A stretch of 64,000 nucleotides of DNA from contig QAOA01006130.1 in assembly GCA_003255065.1 (NCBI GenBank), forward strand, positions 403,296 through 467,295, given 5' to 3'. This document shows, one piece after another, positions 16,101-31,838 of this stretch. Numbering within the stretch: the first letter of the stretch is position 1; every line of letters starts with the position of its first letter. The notes under the pieces are model-generated. The model was given only the letters and a program-made list of their open reading frames with translations, was not told the DNA's origin and made no database searches. This DNA comes from Cercis canadensis (lineage: Eukaryota > Streptophyta > Magnoliopsida > Fabales > Fabaceae). The position numbers were made by a program, and so were the translations under genes.

Positions 16101-18934
16101 GAAGGAACAAAAGAAATAAAACAACAGAACTATGGTTTATGTTTTGACTTTCTTCAAAATTTTACCTGATGAGTTCTTATATCCATATATGAATGATCCT
16201 TGAATTGCTGTCTTGTTTTACACTTTCCTAAACACTCAAGGTTAAGGAGTCCTCATCTTTTGTTGTTGGCAACTATTTATGATGATATGATTTTCTTTTT
16301 GGTTTTTGTGGTTGAAAACTTGAGGGCCTGCACTAACTGTTAATTTAATTTAATGACTTTCAGGATACTTGCTAACTCAAAGCCATGTCCCAAGTGCAAG
16401 CGACCAATCGAAAAAAACCAGGGTTGCATGCACATGACTTGTACTCCACCTTGTAAATTTGAATTTTGCTGGTATGCTTTCATTTAACAAACTTATCTAG
16501 CAGGCTTTCAGCTTACCTTTTATTCCTTATACATTAGAAATTATTGTTGTTGTTAGAAGTTCAGTGTTATGGCCATTGATTTTATTTCTAGGGGATGAAT
16601 AATGCTAAATCTCCACTTTCGCCTTACATCTCTTTATTTTCAAACTTTTTGAGGTTATACAAATATTAGCTGACCTTAGTATATTTTATGCACACATAGG
16701 TTATGCCTTGGTGCATGGTCAGACCATGGTGAAAGGACTGGTGGTTTCTATGCTTGCAATCGTTATGAGGCTGCTAAACAAGAAGGAGTGGTAAGGGACA
16801 TAGAAGTACTCACTTTCTGTTTCTTGAACCAGGTTTTAGGCTACAATTAGCTTACTGTTCCCGGCACATCTATTTGGATAATGATATTTGCTTATGAACT
16901 TTTTTCATATTATTGCATGCAGTACGATGAGGCTGAAAGAAGAAGAGAAATGGCAAAGAATTCCTTGGAGAGATACACTCATTATTATGAGCGATGGGCC
17001 AGTAATCAATCTGTATGAACCTCTCCAACTTATTCAGTTCAGAATCGTGATATGGCTTATGAATTTATCTTCCTTGACAATTTCCAAAATTTATTTTTCT
17101 ATCTACATGTTTATATTTAGCTAATTCTGTTTGTCAAACTTTTTATGGGTGTATTTGATTCCTGCATCTGTTTGTCTTGAATATTCAATTTTTATATTAT
17201 TCCATATGTGAGGATATTCTTTATTGATGTAATGTTTGCAATCTATTTTTTCTTGTCTGGCAGTCGAGGCAAAAAGCTCTTGCAGATCTACATCAGATGC
17301 AGACTGTGCATGTAAGTTATACACCTGCTGCATTCTGAATTTAATTTTAATATCATAGCTTTGTCATAAATGTGACAGCTGGAAATTTTTCTCTCTACAT
17401 GTTTCATCTGATTGATTTTTGGAAGCATGTTTAACCCTAAACCTTGAAGCCTCAGTCGGTATGCGGTAATATATAACTGGGCCTTGGAACCCGATGGTTT
17501 CATGTGTATCCGATTTTCTTTTTGGTTGTATTCAAGATCTTCAAAATTATAAACTATGAAAATTTATTGTTCTCTCCATATGTAAATGTACATTTTATAC
17601 TTTTTGCTGTTGGATACTTCAGAAGCCCTAAAGAAATTTTTTGAAGATGCATGTCTTATGCTAACTGCTGTAGTATTTTATCACTTCTTATTAATGCTGC
17701 TGGGGATCATATGATGACACTTGTAAATCCTTTGTTTTTCCCAGATTGAGAAGCTTAGTGACACACAGTGCCAACCTGAGTCACAGCTTAAGTTCATAAC
17801 TGAGGCCTGGCTACAGGTAAATGAATATTTTATAGCTTCATCAGATATTGAGTTGTAAAATTTTCAGCTTTATGTTTTATATCTATATGTGTGTGTGTGT
17901 GTGTTATGTATGTATGTTCATATTTTGTGAGAGTAGACAGTTTTTTGAAGATTCCTTGGCCCCTTCAAAGTGGCCTATTTCTTGAACTGTTTCCTTAATG
18001 CATTCACTTGACCATCTTTGCTTTTGGCAGTTGTTAATATTTTTTTCTATTGGTTTTTATATAGCTGTAGGTATATTGTGTGGCAGCATCTGCAATTGCT
18101 TGATATATATTTCATATTGAAACAAAAGATTTCCTAATCTCTGTTGATTTTTGCAGATAGTTGAATGCAGGCGTGTTCTGAAGTGGACATATGCTTATGG
18201 GTACTATTTACCGGAGCATGAGCATGCTAAGAAACAATTCTTTGAGTACTTGCAAGGTCAAACATATTAACTTGAATTTTGTTAGAACTGTATTGTGTTT
18301 GTTGTGATTCCCCCACAAATAACACTCCTTTTATTTCCTCTTGCTTTTCCAGGTGAGGCAGAATCAGGTTTGGAGAGACTTCATCAATGTGCTGAAAAGG
18401 AATTACAGCAGTACCTCAATGCTGACGGCCCATCTAAAGAATTCAACGACTTTCGCACGAAGCTAGCTGGATTGACCAGGTATTATTACTTCCTAGTTTG
18501 CTAAGTATTTACTTCCAATATTGGTTTGAATATGCATGTAGTTCTATTTAATTGTGCATCATAAAGGGTCTCCTTCCCTTTTGATTTTTGTCTTTTCAAG
18601 CTGTCTTGTTGAAATTGAAGGGCATTGACCTTATTTGGTCTGTTAATCCATCTGTTTTGGCAGTGTGACTAGGAACTACTTCGAGAATTTGGTCAGGGCG
18701 TTAGAGAATGGTTTAGCTGATGTGGATTGCAATGGGGCAGCTTCCAGCAAAGCTACAACCTCAAAAAATGCTGCAGGCAGCAGCAAGGGAAGAGGAGGAA
18801 GAGGAAAGGGAACTACCCGAAGCAGCAGTTCCAACAGAATGACTGATGATAATTATTGGTCTTGTGAACATTGTACCTATGCTAATGCCAAATCTGCAAC
18901 CACGTGCACGATGTGCCAGCAACAGCGTCGGTGA
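13123..18934 (+). CDS. ARI7: Ariadne-type RBR E3 ubiquitin ligase (ARI7/ARI8 group), 15 coding exons
   Basis: RING-between-RING E3 ligase that takes ubiquitin from an E2 onto its own Rcat cysteine and then to substrate. Coding exons: 13123-13299, 13722-13846, 14028-14133, 14245-14335, 14612-14784, 15121-15225, 15316-15404, 16364-16471, 16700-16790, 16923-17012, 17264-17311, 17745-17816, 18157-18256, 18353-18479, 18664-18934; all GT-AG, in phase, 590 residues. Order: acidic N-terminus (1-60), UBA-like region (about 60-130), RING1 from LTCGIC (about 138), IBR, then RING2/Rcat [18 protein letters not shown] with the catalytic Cys at about C310. A helical Ariadne domain follows. A Gly/Ser linker leads to a RanBP2-type zinc finger (WSCEHC...CTMC) ending at the stop. 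This finger marks the plant ARI5/7/8 subgroup. ARI7 is preferred over ARI8 because of the CPK24 neighbour. It appears intact. Confidence 0.95.
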
Positions 18935-20221
18935 AAGTTTGTCCTTCATTAGAAAACACCTCAACGTTGCCCAAGGCCAATGCAGTAGAAGCTAAAAAGG
19001 AGTGACTCTTCTATGTCTAAATATATACTGGCTCCTTTTTTTGAGGCTATTTAATATGTGAACCGGATGAAGGGGGTAAGTCACGGAAGAAAGGTTATTC
19101 TCCTTGCACTCCTATTGAATACAACCCAATTTGATGTATATAGTGTTGTCTGCAACAGGCTTTTGTAACTGAATATCATATATTACACATGCTGGAGTTG
19201 AACACAAATGTGCTTGTTTGTGTCCGGTTTCTTTCAGTAAATCTATCTGCAGCTTCTGTAAGATATTAACTTCCACAGTCGAGTGTAATAAGGTTGCGTT
19301 TGAATTAAGTCAAGATGAATAAGGGACTAAGACGTTATACCATTTGCTCTCGTGTGAAAAACAAAATAAACAACAACGTTATACTATTACGGAGAATATG
19401 GTATTGATATTTCATTCTAACAATTGCGTTTGCGAGCGACTAGCGTTGGTTTGAAATTGTTCATGGTTAAGTTGCTTAAAATGAATCTGATGGACTTATA
19501 TTGGAACGTAAGAATACAGAAAAATGCTATATCGATCGGTTCCAAGAATTAAAACAAACAAGAATGCAAAAGTATTGTAACCGTATCCCTCATTGCTTCC
19601 CAAAAGGACCTGAGGTTGTATTTCCTCCCTTCCCCAACTTTGCTTACTGTAGGGTTGTGGAGTAGGAGGGCTATGAGTTTTGTGGTCACCATTTTGGAAT
19701 ACAAACGAAAAGCACTAAAACCCACAAAAACCAAGAGCAATGCTACGCCAGGAGGGTCCTCAAACTCAAAACAGCAGCAATTTGTTCACTACTTTCCACT
19801 CACTCTCTCACTCTCTGGATACTTCATGATAATTTATACCAGTAGAAGTCTAACAATGATAAGAGATGAACCGAGAAACCATCTTTTTAGTAAGTAAACT
19901 GTCACTAATCCTCCCTTAAGTTCGTAGAATCCCATTTTCTGGACCAATGTCAATATCCAATCAGATAAATTAAAGAATAAAATGGAAGCTAACAAAGATC
20001 ACAATAAGACTAGAACTCCTTACATTCTCCCCAAAAAGTGCGGTTTTCATTTACTCCCGAGTGAAAAGAACCCACTGTACACAAGTCAAAGTATTATATA
20101 GCATGTCACTGGAGAGTAATAGTGATTTGCAGCTTGTCATCATCATATTTGAGTTTGTCACCGTTTCCCGGAGAGGTACGAACTGAGATATTTGGTTACC
20201 TCCACATCAAATCTAATTTAG
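18935..20221. other. Convergent 3' UTR and spacer between ARI7 and CPK24
   Basis: The ligase (plus) and kinase (minus) end toward each other. The stretch should hold both 3' UTRs. Short open frames on both strands near 19549-19897 overlap each other and show no motif. No other gene is seen. Confidence 0.5.
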
Positions 20222-23012
<2,791 letters not shown>

Positions 23013-23787
23013 GGACGACAAGATTAAAGCTTTTTATTATTATTTTTGAGACTGATCAGAGACAGACAAATTATTAGAAGGTCATGAATGGTAGAGTTAA
23101 CCCAATCTCCATGGGAATTGGAAAGACATACAGAGAGTTTTTAATAAAAGAGAGAGAGAATGACAATTCTAAAAGCTGAGAGGCCGCATAAAGAGATTAC
23201 ACATAGATACAAAGAGGAAGAAAGAGAAGAATACTAATGCATGCTATATTTGGTAAAAGGGTCTTGAGCTGGGAGGTTTTGTACAATTGGTCCCGCCATT
23301 TTCTTAGGACTGTTAAGCTTCGTTAATTGGTTTCCTAATGGTTGGTCTTCTCTTATACTCTTTTCAACGCACTTTTAATTTAAATCCTGTAACTGACGCA
23401 ACGCAACGGAACGCATATTCCTCACCCCATTTCCTCTAAATTCCAATACTCACTCACTACTATTCATCATTGCTTTTTTTTTTTTTTTTTCTTCAAAGTA
23501 AAGGCCCATTGGCTGATAAAGCAAATCAACCTGAATTCTTCCAAGCCAAAAATTAAAACAAAAAAAAAAATGGACAAATTTTTTTCCTGTCTATCGCCCC
23601 TACTATTATTAGCTTGCTCTGTTTTGGAAAGGCATCTAGAAAGACAACGAGTACGAATGCTCTGTTTTAAATTGCATCCAAAAACTGAAAAATTTATTGT
23701 TTGGATGGGCAACAGAGCGACAAATGGTCCCAAATCAATTAACATAACCTTAATCTTCAAGTGGAGGAATTCTATGGTTATCCTTAG
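23013..23787. other. CPK24 5' region and intergenic DNA
   Basis: Promoter and leader of the minus-strand kinase, with purine-rich tracts near 23140-23230 and poly-T/poly-A runs near 23475-23570. The open frames at 23467-23760 (minus) and 23570-23851 (plus) overlap each other and show no motif. Confidence 0.4.
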
Positions 23788-24288
23788 GGTCCGTTTGTTT
23801 CGAACAAAAAAAAAAAAATTCTACAATTTTTTTTATAATTTGTTTCACTAGAATTTTTTTTTTTGTTGACAGAAAAAAATTTTACACAAATTTTACAATA
23901 ATTCTCAATATTATTAAGACAACCAAAATTGAATATTATCTCAAGTCAATTTATATTACCAGGCAATGCCAAATGTGATAATAATAGAAATTATTATTTC
24001 TTAAGAAAATATAGAATTATGATTATATGCAATAGTTTCATCCAATAATTTATAAAAGTCCCACCTATAAGAAACAGAAAAGAAAAGAACCCAAAGGAAT
24101 ATTGTTACTTCATATTTATTTTATGAAACAGAAAAGAAAAGAGCCCAAAGGAAATCATACAAAATTAAACTGTCTTAACTACAAGAGCTTTATGAACAAA
24201 TAAACTGCCTTAGCTACAATATTTTATGACTGCTGCAAACACAAACATCACACATAACCACAAAAATCCTTGCATTCCTTAATAAGGT

Positions 24289-24905
24289 TTACAATGAACT
24301 TGCAAAGGAGTATGGATCTGGTGGACATTCAACATCTACAGCTCCTTCAAGCATCTGTAAGACTTGCTTCGTGGTTGGTCTTAATGAAGGATCCTATAGC
24401 AATCATCAGATACTTCACCTTGTTCATGTCATCCAATGCCTCCTTATCATCTTCCACCAGCATATTCAGTTTCCTCTCCTTAAAGCAATCAAATGCCCAA
24501 TCTACCAGTGCCATCTGGTTCTTGTTCTCAGCCTTTATGTCAAAGCTCCTTCTGCAGCATAAGCATATGAGCTCTAGCAATAATATTCCATAGCTGTAAA
24601 CATCCACCTTGAAGGTAATTGGCATGCTTCGGAACCATTCCAGGGCAACATACTCTTTAGTTCCTCTGATTGCAGTAGTAGTTAGCATCTGGTCTGTCTT
24701 CAAAAGCTTTGCTAATCCAAAGTCAGAGATTTTGGCTGAGTAAGAGTCACCAAGAAGGACATTTTGAGGCTAGATGTCAGAGTGTATGATCTGGCTGTTG
24801 CACTCTTCATGCAAGTACAAGAGTCCCCTGGCTATTTCTAATGCAATTTGCACTCTTTGGTACCAGCTTGGCCTCTGGCTGTTGCACTCTTCATGCAAGT
24901 ACAAA
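24289..24905 (-). pseudogene. Fragment of a G-type lectin S-receptor-like kinase (LECRK/RLK1), broken
   Basis: The minus strand encodes the C-terminal half of a receptor kinase: a [15 protein letters not shown] catalytic-loop start, PQNVLLGDSYSAKISDFGLAKLL, the activation segment AIRGTKEYVALEWFRSMP, SYGILLLELICLCCR, and a C-terminal MLEGAVDVECPPDPYSF before a stop. The Lys of HSDIKPQN is replaced by a TAG stop, the frame shifts before the last 30 residues, and APE has become ALE. About 30 bp around the YLHEECNSQ codons are repeated at 24877-24905, at the truncated upstream edge. The extracellular and membrane parts are missing. It sits inside the TIR element, so it is a captured or trapped copy and not a working kinase. 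Confidence 0.85.
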
Positions 24906-26097
24906 AATTTGATTCAAAAGGAAATTCAACAACCTCATTAAGATGAATATGACCAACAAGGCCTGCATCACTTTCAGAACTCTCCACGCCAGGTCGCTGC
25001 TTTTGGTATCTGCAAATCAGAACCTGACCAAAAAATAGAATATAAGAACATTTTAAAAATAATATAGTGAAGGGAAAAATGGTTGGCAACAGTGACTCGC
25101 AGACATCCAAAAAAGTGATCACAAATTTCTCTGTTATCTATATCATCATAATCAGGTACCAATATTATCAGACTCAAGAACAAAGATAACTGAAGCCAAC
25201 TGAAGCTTACAAGGTAAGAAATCGGGAAGAATTAAACAACCAGTAAACAGATACAAAACAGATAGATCTCTATTTCTACGATCATGCAGGACCCTTTTAT
25301 TTCTCACTTAGGAGCATTAGCTCCAAGATTCCTTCACATCTTGTGAACTGCTGCGTCTGATACTTCCCATAAATGCTTTTATTTTCTTCTCTCATTTCAA
25401 TTAAATATGATGCCATGATATATTGATGGTTACAGGTGGAAGTTTTTTGTTTTAACAATAGTATAAATTAATTAAGATAGAATCAGGGGGATAAGATATC
25501 CCCCAAAAAACTAAAAGAAATCATCACATTCTCTCACAGGTACTTCCATTAAGAAACCCCTTGAGAAAATCCCAGAAGTAGCACATCAGAGAGATGACAT
25601 ACAAACTATCTTACTCCAAGGTAAGTAGTTTCTTGACTTTATTATTGAAGACCCAATCGCCTTATAACTGCCAACAAAACAATGCACATGACCATAAAAT
25701 CTTATTACCTTCCCTACGGAGTTCATTGGTGAAAAAGTGGAGGAACATGGATCTAATTAAATATTTCATATATCCTTTGATTTCCTATTTCTAATAAGCA
25801 AGTTTCCCACACAGATGGACTGGTATTTCTCAAATTTGGATCTCTCCATCCACCTTTGCTCTTGGTCTCAAAGAACATGCCCCTTAGACCCAATGAGACT
25901 TCAAACACCATATTTTCTCTCCCTCGAAGAGCAAGATTAAAAACCAAATAAGGTTAAGAGGAATGTAAATTTCATTTCATTCTAATTTTCAGCTCATTCA
26001 TAAAAACCAGAAGAACTTAGGCAGCAAAGGATCACAATGCATACCAAAATATAGAAGTTAATCCAGATACAATAATTCTCATGGAAACATTGGGTAC

Positions 26098-26211
26098 CTG
26101 CATCCACTTGGCGGTGTGGTTGCTGATTTGAGTGCTTACAGAGCTGAAACTTCTTGTCGTTAATGAAAATTTGGATGAATTAATGAGGGTCTTGAATAGG
26201 CTAGACGCCAT
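26098..26211 (-). pseudogene. NDUFS6: Captured first exon of mitochondrial complex I subunit NDUFS6 (13-kDa Fe-S protein)
   Basis: A 38-residue exon on the minus strand begins MASSLFKTLI, continues with an Arg/Ser-rich mitochondrial presequence and ends SNHTAKWMQ, followed by a clean GTACCC donor. This matches the N-terminus of plant NDUFS6, whose next exon starts with DxSKKSPMEL as I recall it. That exon (with the zinc-binding ACEGD and CKYCGLRY motifs) is not found in the following 2 kb, so only exon 1 and its upstream sequence are here. Its position within the TIR element suggests capture of a promoter-plus-exon fragment. The reading frame of the exon is unbroken. Confidence 0.75.
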
Positions 26212-27042
26212 TTCTGGGAGAATCCAATAGAGGAAAACAGCAGAAAATTAACATAGAGAAACTAAATCCGAATAGGCGAAATTTGAATAAGAGAAAAAAA
26301 AAAAACAAAAACAAAAAATTGAGGGATTGAAAAGGGAATGGAATCAGATGAACCAAGAGATCTATTCAGATTATTAAAAAAAAAAAAAAAAAAAAAGATG
26401 CATCTAGAACACTTTGAATTGCAACGTATTTAAAGCAAGAAACGATGAGAAAAAATGGGTGATGGATGGAGAAAAGGGTGCTTACTCGGGCAGACGAGCT
26501 TCTTCACCTATCCCAGGTAGATGCAAGTTCGAAACAGAGAAGAGAATGGTAGAACTCTAAATGGGTATGTTCCCTTCTGTTGTCTTTGGTTCGTTTTGCT
26601 GCCAGAGGAAGAATTGGTGCTCTGTGAAGGTGAAGGAATAGGCAACGGCAACGGCAACGGCAGTGGAGAGCAAAGAGAATGAAAAGGGTTTGAGTCGACA
26701 ATGGAGATGGTGGTCGAGGTTCACCGGCGGAGATCTGACTGGGAAAGCCGATGAAGTTACCGGTGAGAACCGACGGCGGCAAGGCAACACCGAGAGGAAA
26801 GAACAAGAGAACTCCAACGAGAGAGGAGAGACAGAGAACTGGTATCGGGGGTGGACTTGAGAAGAGATGGAAAAAATTTCTGTAGTTTTTTAAAAGAAAT
26901 TTTTTAAATAAAAGAGTGTTAAATTTTGAAGTGATAGAAATTATTTTCTATCAAATTTTTTTTTAACAGAACAAACAAAATAAAGAATTTTATGACAGAA
27001 AAATTTTATTTTGAAAAAATTTTCTGGTAAAACAAACAGACC

Positions 27043-28028
27043 TTAGGCAAATTTTTTAGATATTTTTAGTATTTATGTAGTATGTTATACTATATAAAAA
27101 TAACTAATAAATAAATAACATGTATACAAATTAACTATTTTTAAGTTTGTTTAAAAAATTAAATAAATTATATTTTATATATAATAAAATATAAAAATTA
27201 TATATGCTTGACACGTCAGTGTAGTATGACATACTTACGTAGTATCAAAAAATCCTCGTAAAATAAATTGAATCTGTCTTCTTTGAAATTGCTAGAATTA
27301 GAATCGGTATTCAGGGCAAGTATGTGGCCCAATGTCAGTTGGTGCAATGGAAATATCCACTGAATCTATGTGCAAATTGGTCATGTGGTGCTAGTTACTT
27401 GTTTAATGCTTATAAGAAGCCACACATGTTCATGCATGCAAACTATCTACATTGTGCATGTTCTCTCGACTCATTTTCTTGGGAACATCGGTTGAGTTAA
27501 GCGCAAACATGCATGTGGGAAATGTTAAGCACGTTCTTTGGGGAAATATTTTCTAATGTAGATTTTTGAATGCCCAAAATTGATTATATGTTATTTGATA
27601 ACATTAATTAGGATGCAGCAGATACACCATAAATTAGTTTTTGTTATGGAATTAAGTCGTTTTGTCAGATAAGTTTTTGAGAAATTAGAGCTTTTTATAT
27701 AATATCATAATAAGCAAAGTTTATGCTCTGCTTAGATATATCAATTTATTTTGGTGCATAAAAATGAGGTATTAGCCCCATACTTAATACAATGAGTTAT
27801 TTTTTCAAGTGTTGAGTTTTATAAAGGAGTGTCTTCCATGGACCTAATAAAGAAATATCTCTCTCATAACTGGACAAATTTAAAATAACTTACTGACTAA
27901 ATTCATTCATCTTCCTTTTTTCTTTTTTCTTGTTTATTCTAAAACAAATTCTTCAAACTACTAAAAGAGCTTTTTTTTAATCACTATTTTCCAAAAATGC
28001 TTATTTCAACAATCGCTTAGTGTGTAAT
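27043..28028. other. AT-rich intergenic DNA
   Basis: No gene, inverted repeat or recognisable element is seen. Confidence 0.4.
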
Positions 28029-31000
28029 TGTCATAACGTACCCAAATGTTACTATTACGCGAATGACAAATTTTTAAAAAGAGATTAATTTTTGAAGGAA
28101 AATTTAAAGTCGCCACAAATTGTACTAAGAAAATGAGAAATAATTAAAAAACCCCACTTTTTAAATTTTAAAAAAAAATTGTTTGCGAACTAGTGAGGGT
28201 TCAAGAGTCTGTTTATGCGTGGAGAAGGTGTTAGACACTCCATAGCATTCGTCTAAATATGGTTACCCTAAATTAATTGTATAAACATAATATGATAAAA
28301 AAATGTGTATTTTATTACCCCAAAATAATAAATGTATTATAGGAATATCTGACAAAAATAAAAACAGAGAATTTAAACGTGTAATGCATGCTTTTTTTAC
28401 CGAGACTTAAATTCTTCCACCATTTAATCACATAAAGCGATTGTCCAAGGTAGTGCTACATTCGCCTAGGTCGGATAAAGAAAGACATTTTATATAGGAC
28501 TGACTCGCTCTATCCTCCCATGATAAGTGAAGAGGCATGCGGATACTACGCGACACAAATATATTTTTTATATGCAGTGTAAATACATGATTTTAAGTAT
28601 TACAATATTTGTCTCAAATAATGACACTTTAATTACATTCAAAAATAAAGTAAGATACATAAAAAAAAATATATATTTTTTGCTCCTAACTTGCAGCAAA
28701 ACTTTCTCAAACAAAGCCCTCCAACTTACTCACGCCCACAATTACATTCAATCATATGTAAAGTTGCTAAAGGAAACACTAAATACAAGTTAAAAGATTC
28801 ATAACTAAATATCAGCATCTCAAGTATATCTCATACCTCAAACAAATAAAAAAGATCACAAATGACACATAATAAATAATGACCACAACTTGGAGAATTC
28901 AATAACCCAATAATTATTTCAAATTGAACTCAAAATAAATTTAAGACAACCACCCAAATATGCCCAGAGTTACACACACAAAAAAAAAACTTTTGACCAC
29001 AAAACAGCCACAACCTCACGCCAATATAGCAGAGAAAAATGACTTAAAACAGCTTCAAAATCAATTCAAACCATAAAGCAAAAAAAAAAATTAAATTATC
29101 TTATAAGTCAATCAAAACAACTAGGTAAAAGACACAAATAGTCCTATAAGTTGGCCAAAACAACAAAGGAAAATATGTCAAAGCAGCAAGAGAAATTAGC
29201 CAGAAACAATAGGAAAACAATTAATGAAATAAGTGCAAAAATAATCTAAAAATAGTGCAGAAACATCATAGAAAATAAGCCAAGAAGCAGTCTTAAAATA
29301 ATGTAGAATCAGCATAAAAAATGAGCTATGGAGCAATCCTAAAACAACACCCAATGTGTGCTAAAAGTATTCACAAAAATAGTGCAAAAATGGTATAAAA
29401 ATAGGCTCAGGGTAGCACCAAAACCAAGATTAAATAGTCTCAAAAAGTGATTGAGTCTTGCTCAAAACGCACCATTAATCAACAAGGAATTTACAATTAA
29501 TATTTCATATGCACGTAAACCTAACATGACTAGCATAAAATTTCATAAACCATACACATGACCATGCAAATTTTGATCACATATGCCATAAGAGTCATGC
29601 AACAAAAGAAACCACCTAAAAATATGATTACCAATCAGCACTCAAGTATGCAGAAATTACCAAATTAAATTGCCAATAGCTCCTATGCAATACTTAGAAC
29701 CAAGCTAAAACTCACAAAAATGGAACAATAAAAAATTAAGAAAAAGTCATTAAGGCATAATCCAAAACAACCGTGTTTAAATTAGAACTGGGAACAGGAA
29801 AAACATGCAAAAAATCTAAAAATTACATACATCGAAGACACACATCTTACGGTTCTAACAAGATGAGAATCATGCAAAATATAGCTCTATAGCTCATATT
29901 AGAGACAAAATACTGAACACTGCCAGAGACATGACAACAGTGACAGTACAGCAATAAACAACCACGTTCAAATTAGATCTGGGAACAGGGAAGACATGTA
30001 AAAAATCTAAAATTTTCACATATGAAAGATATATGTCTTATGGTTCTATCGAGATAAATGATGCTAAATTCTAAGCTTTGTAGCTTCATAAATAAAAGAA
30101 ACACTGGGTGCTGCCAGCGAAAATAATTTATGCAAGTGCTCCTTTCATAATAAAGTAAAATGCAAGTTGACTCTCTATTGATACCCTTTTCATGATAAAT
30201 AGTCAACAGAATACTATAAGAAAAATAGCTAAAAACAATCCTCAATTCTGAGCAAAATTGGGCAATAACAAACCCTGCCTTTCAATTAACTTGAATTAGC
30301 ATAACTATATGAATCAATAGAGCAATGTATTAAGGATAGCAAACACTTCATCATAAATAGAAATCCCAGTACAATCAACAAGGCAAAAATAACCCAAAGA
30401 TAAAGAACAAAGCAACTATATCAATAACCCTCATTCATGTATATCATATTTTAAAAATTCTTTCCTCACTTTTCCATCAAAAATTAAACACCACAAATCC
30501 AATAAAGGTTAAAGACATATTAGTGAAATTTAAAAATTAAGAAAAGGCACAAACAAGACATTCAATAAACAACTTAACTCTATCACCAAAATTCCTATAT
30601 TACAAAAATGGAATTGAACTCTCAAGCATCCTATCATCTATCTCTAACAATCAAGATTAACAAAACAAAGAGCTAAATTATAAATTGAGGAAAGCAAAAA
30701 AGGAAAGGGGGAAGGATAAAGCTTTACCCAATAGTTGTAAATAAGTCTAAATGATGAATATATAGACAAATCCTTAGTCCTTACATTCTCCGCCACTGCT
30801 GCCTTCGAAAACCGCCATCAAATTTGTTGAAATCTTCTCTTCCTCTTCGATAGGCTTTCTTTCTCAACTTTTTGTTCCTTTCAGATTTCCTCATTTCTTT
30901 CACTTAAACCCACTTTTGGTTTTGCTCATTTTTCTCTCTAAAAGCCCTAAAGAAGACACCTCTCTCTCCCTCTCCCATGGGTTTCTCTCTTCCTCTCCCT

Positions 31001-31521
31001 TTTTTGATTTCTTTCTCTTTATTCTCTTTCACGCACCCCTTTCATTTATCTCTCCTTCACGCATCTTCTCCCTCTTGCTCTAGATATTTTCCTTTTCTCA
31101 CATTTCCTATTTTGCCATTTCGTTCCTGCCGCAGACTTCCCTTTTTTTCCTTTTAATTTTTTTTTTAATTTAGTCATTTGTTAAATAAGGATAATATATA
31201 GACTTGGACGGTTTGACCAATGAGGAGAGAAGGAAATCTATTCTTTGCTCTTCTATTGATACTCTTAGATATAGTGACACAAAAATCTATTTACACAATT
31301 TTTTTTCTCATTTTTTATTATATTTATTATTTACAAAAATTTAAATGCTAATGGATGGACCAAATGGGCTAGACTAATAATTGACTAAACCTAGAGTTTG
31401 CTTTATTATAAAGGCCCAAACAACAATATAAAGAACAATAATAAAAAATTAAGAATTTATCTATTTTTCAAAAAAAAAATTTATACCCCAAAAAAGACAT
31501 GGATAAAATACGGTATCTACA
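28029..31521. mobile_element. Retroelement-like non-coding fossil (LARD-like, unclassified)
   Basis: The unit begins TGTCATAACGTACCC and ends CGGTATCTACA, with near-matching 5-bp flanks (GTAAT and ATAAT). TG...CA ends and a 5-bp duplication are typical of LTR elements. The early motif AGTCGCCAC and the phrase GGAGAAGGTGTTAGACACTCC recur in a widespread plant repeat I remember but cannot name with certainty. It is A-rich to about 30700, then pyrimidine-rich to about 31150. No coding domain is seen, and I found no second copy of its ends, so it could be a large non-autonomous element or a single very long LTR. It is an old, broken copy. Confidence 0.35.
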
Positions 31522-31570
31522 ATAATATTAATGTTATTAATGCTGTTTTTTTTTAGGCACACACATTGAT

Positions 31571-31768
31571 GCTAAGGGACCTTTTTCACATACTAGGGGT
31601 ATGTGATATCTCATGGCAACATTAATTATCATTTATGTGGAAGCATTTAATCTTTGCTATTTATTTTTTAACAATCGAAGATTAAATATTTTCCACATTA
31701 ATGATTATTATGCTGCAACATATATAGAGAGGTATCACATATCTTCTTTGTACGTTAGAAACCCCTAA
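31571..31768. mobile_element. Palindromic MITE-like repeat
   Basis: The left arm contains TATGTGATATCTC followed by TTAATTATCATTTATGTGGAA. The right arm read in reverse complement contains TATGTGATACCTC and ATAATCATTAATGTGGAA. The arms are diverged and meet near 31670. No coding capacity and no clear target duplication are seen. Confidence 0.5.
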
Positions 31769-31838
31769 TGGTAATTGCGTTTTAACTGGATAAACTTCAC
31801 AATTATGCATATATTTTATCATTGTACAACTAGTATTA

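Larger units (their letters stand above)
23788..27042. mobile_element. 3.3-kb TIR DNA element carrying host gene fragments (Pack-type)
   Basis: The left end reads GGTCCGTTTGTTT and the right end, in reverse complement, reads GGTCTGTTTGTTT. This is a 13-bp inverted pair with one mismatch, followed on both sides by A/T-rich sequence containing ACAGAAAAA-type motifs. Both ends are bordered by TTAG (23784-23787 and 27043-27046), a possible short target duplication. No transposase is visible. Inside are a broken lectin-receptor-kinase piece, the first exon of NDUFS6 with its upstream region, and unrecognised exon-like pieces. The TIR start resembles PIF/Harbinger Tourist and some hAT ends; the superfamily is uncertain. 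Confidence 0.55.

Noticed and set aside
19549-19897. Opposing open frames between ARI7 and CPK24
   Set aside because: They overlap on both strands, lack motifs and lie in expected 3' UTR sequence.
26504-26860. Open frames of 65-100 aa upstream of the NDUFS6 exon
   Set aside because: They lie in GC-richer sequence that looks like the captured promoter and leader; no protein similarity is recognised.
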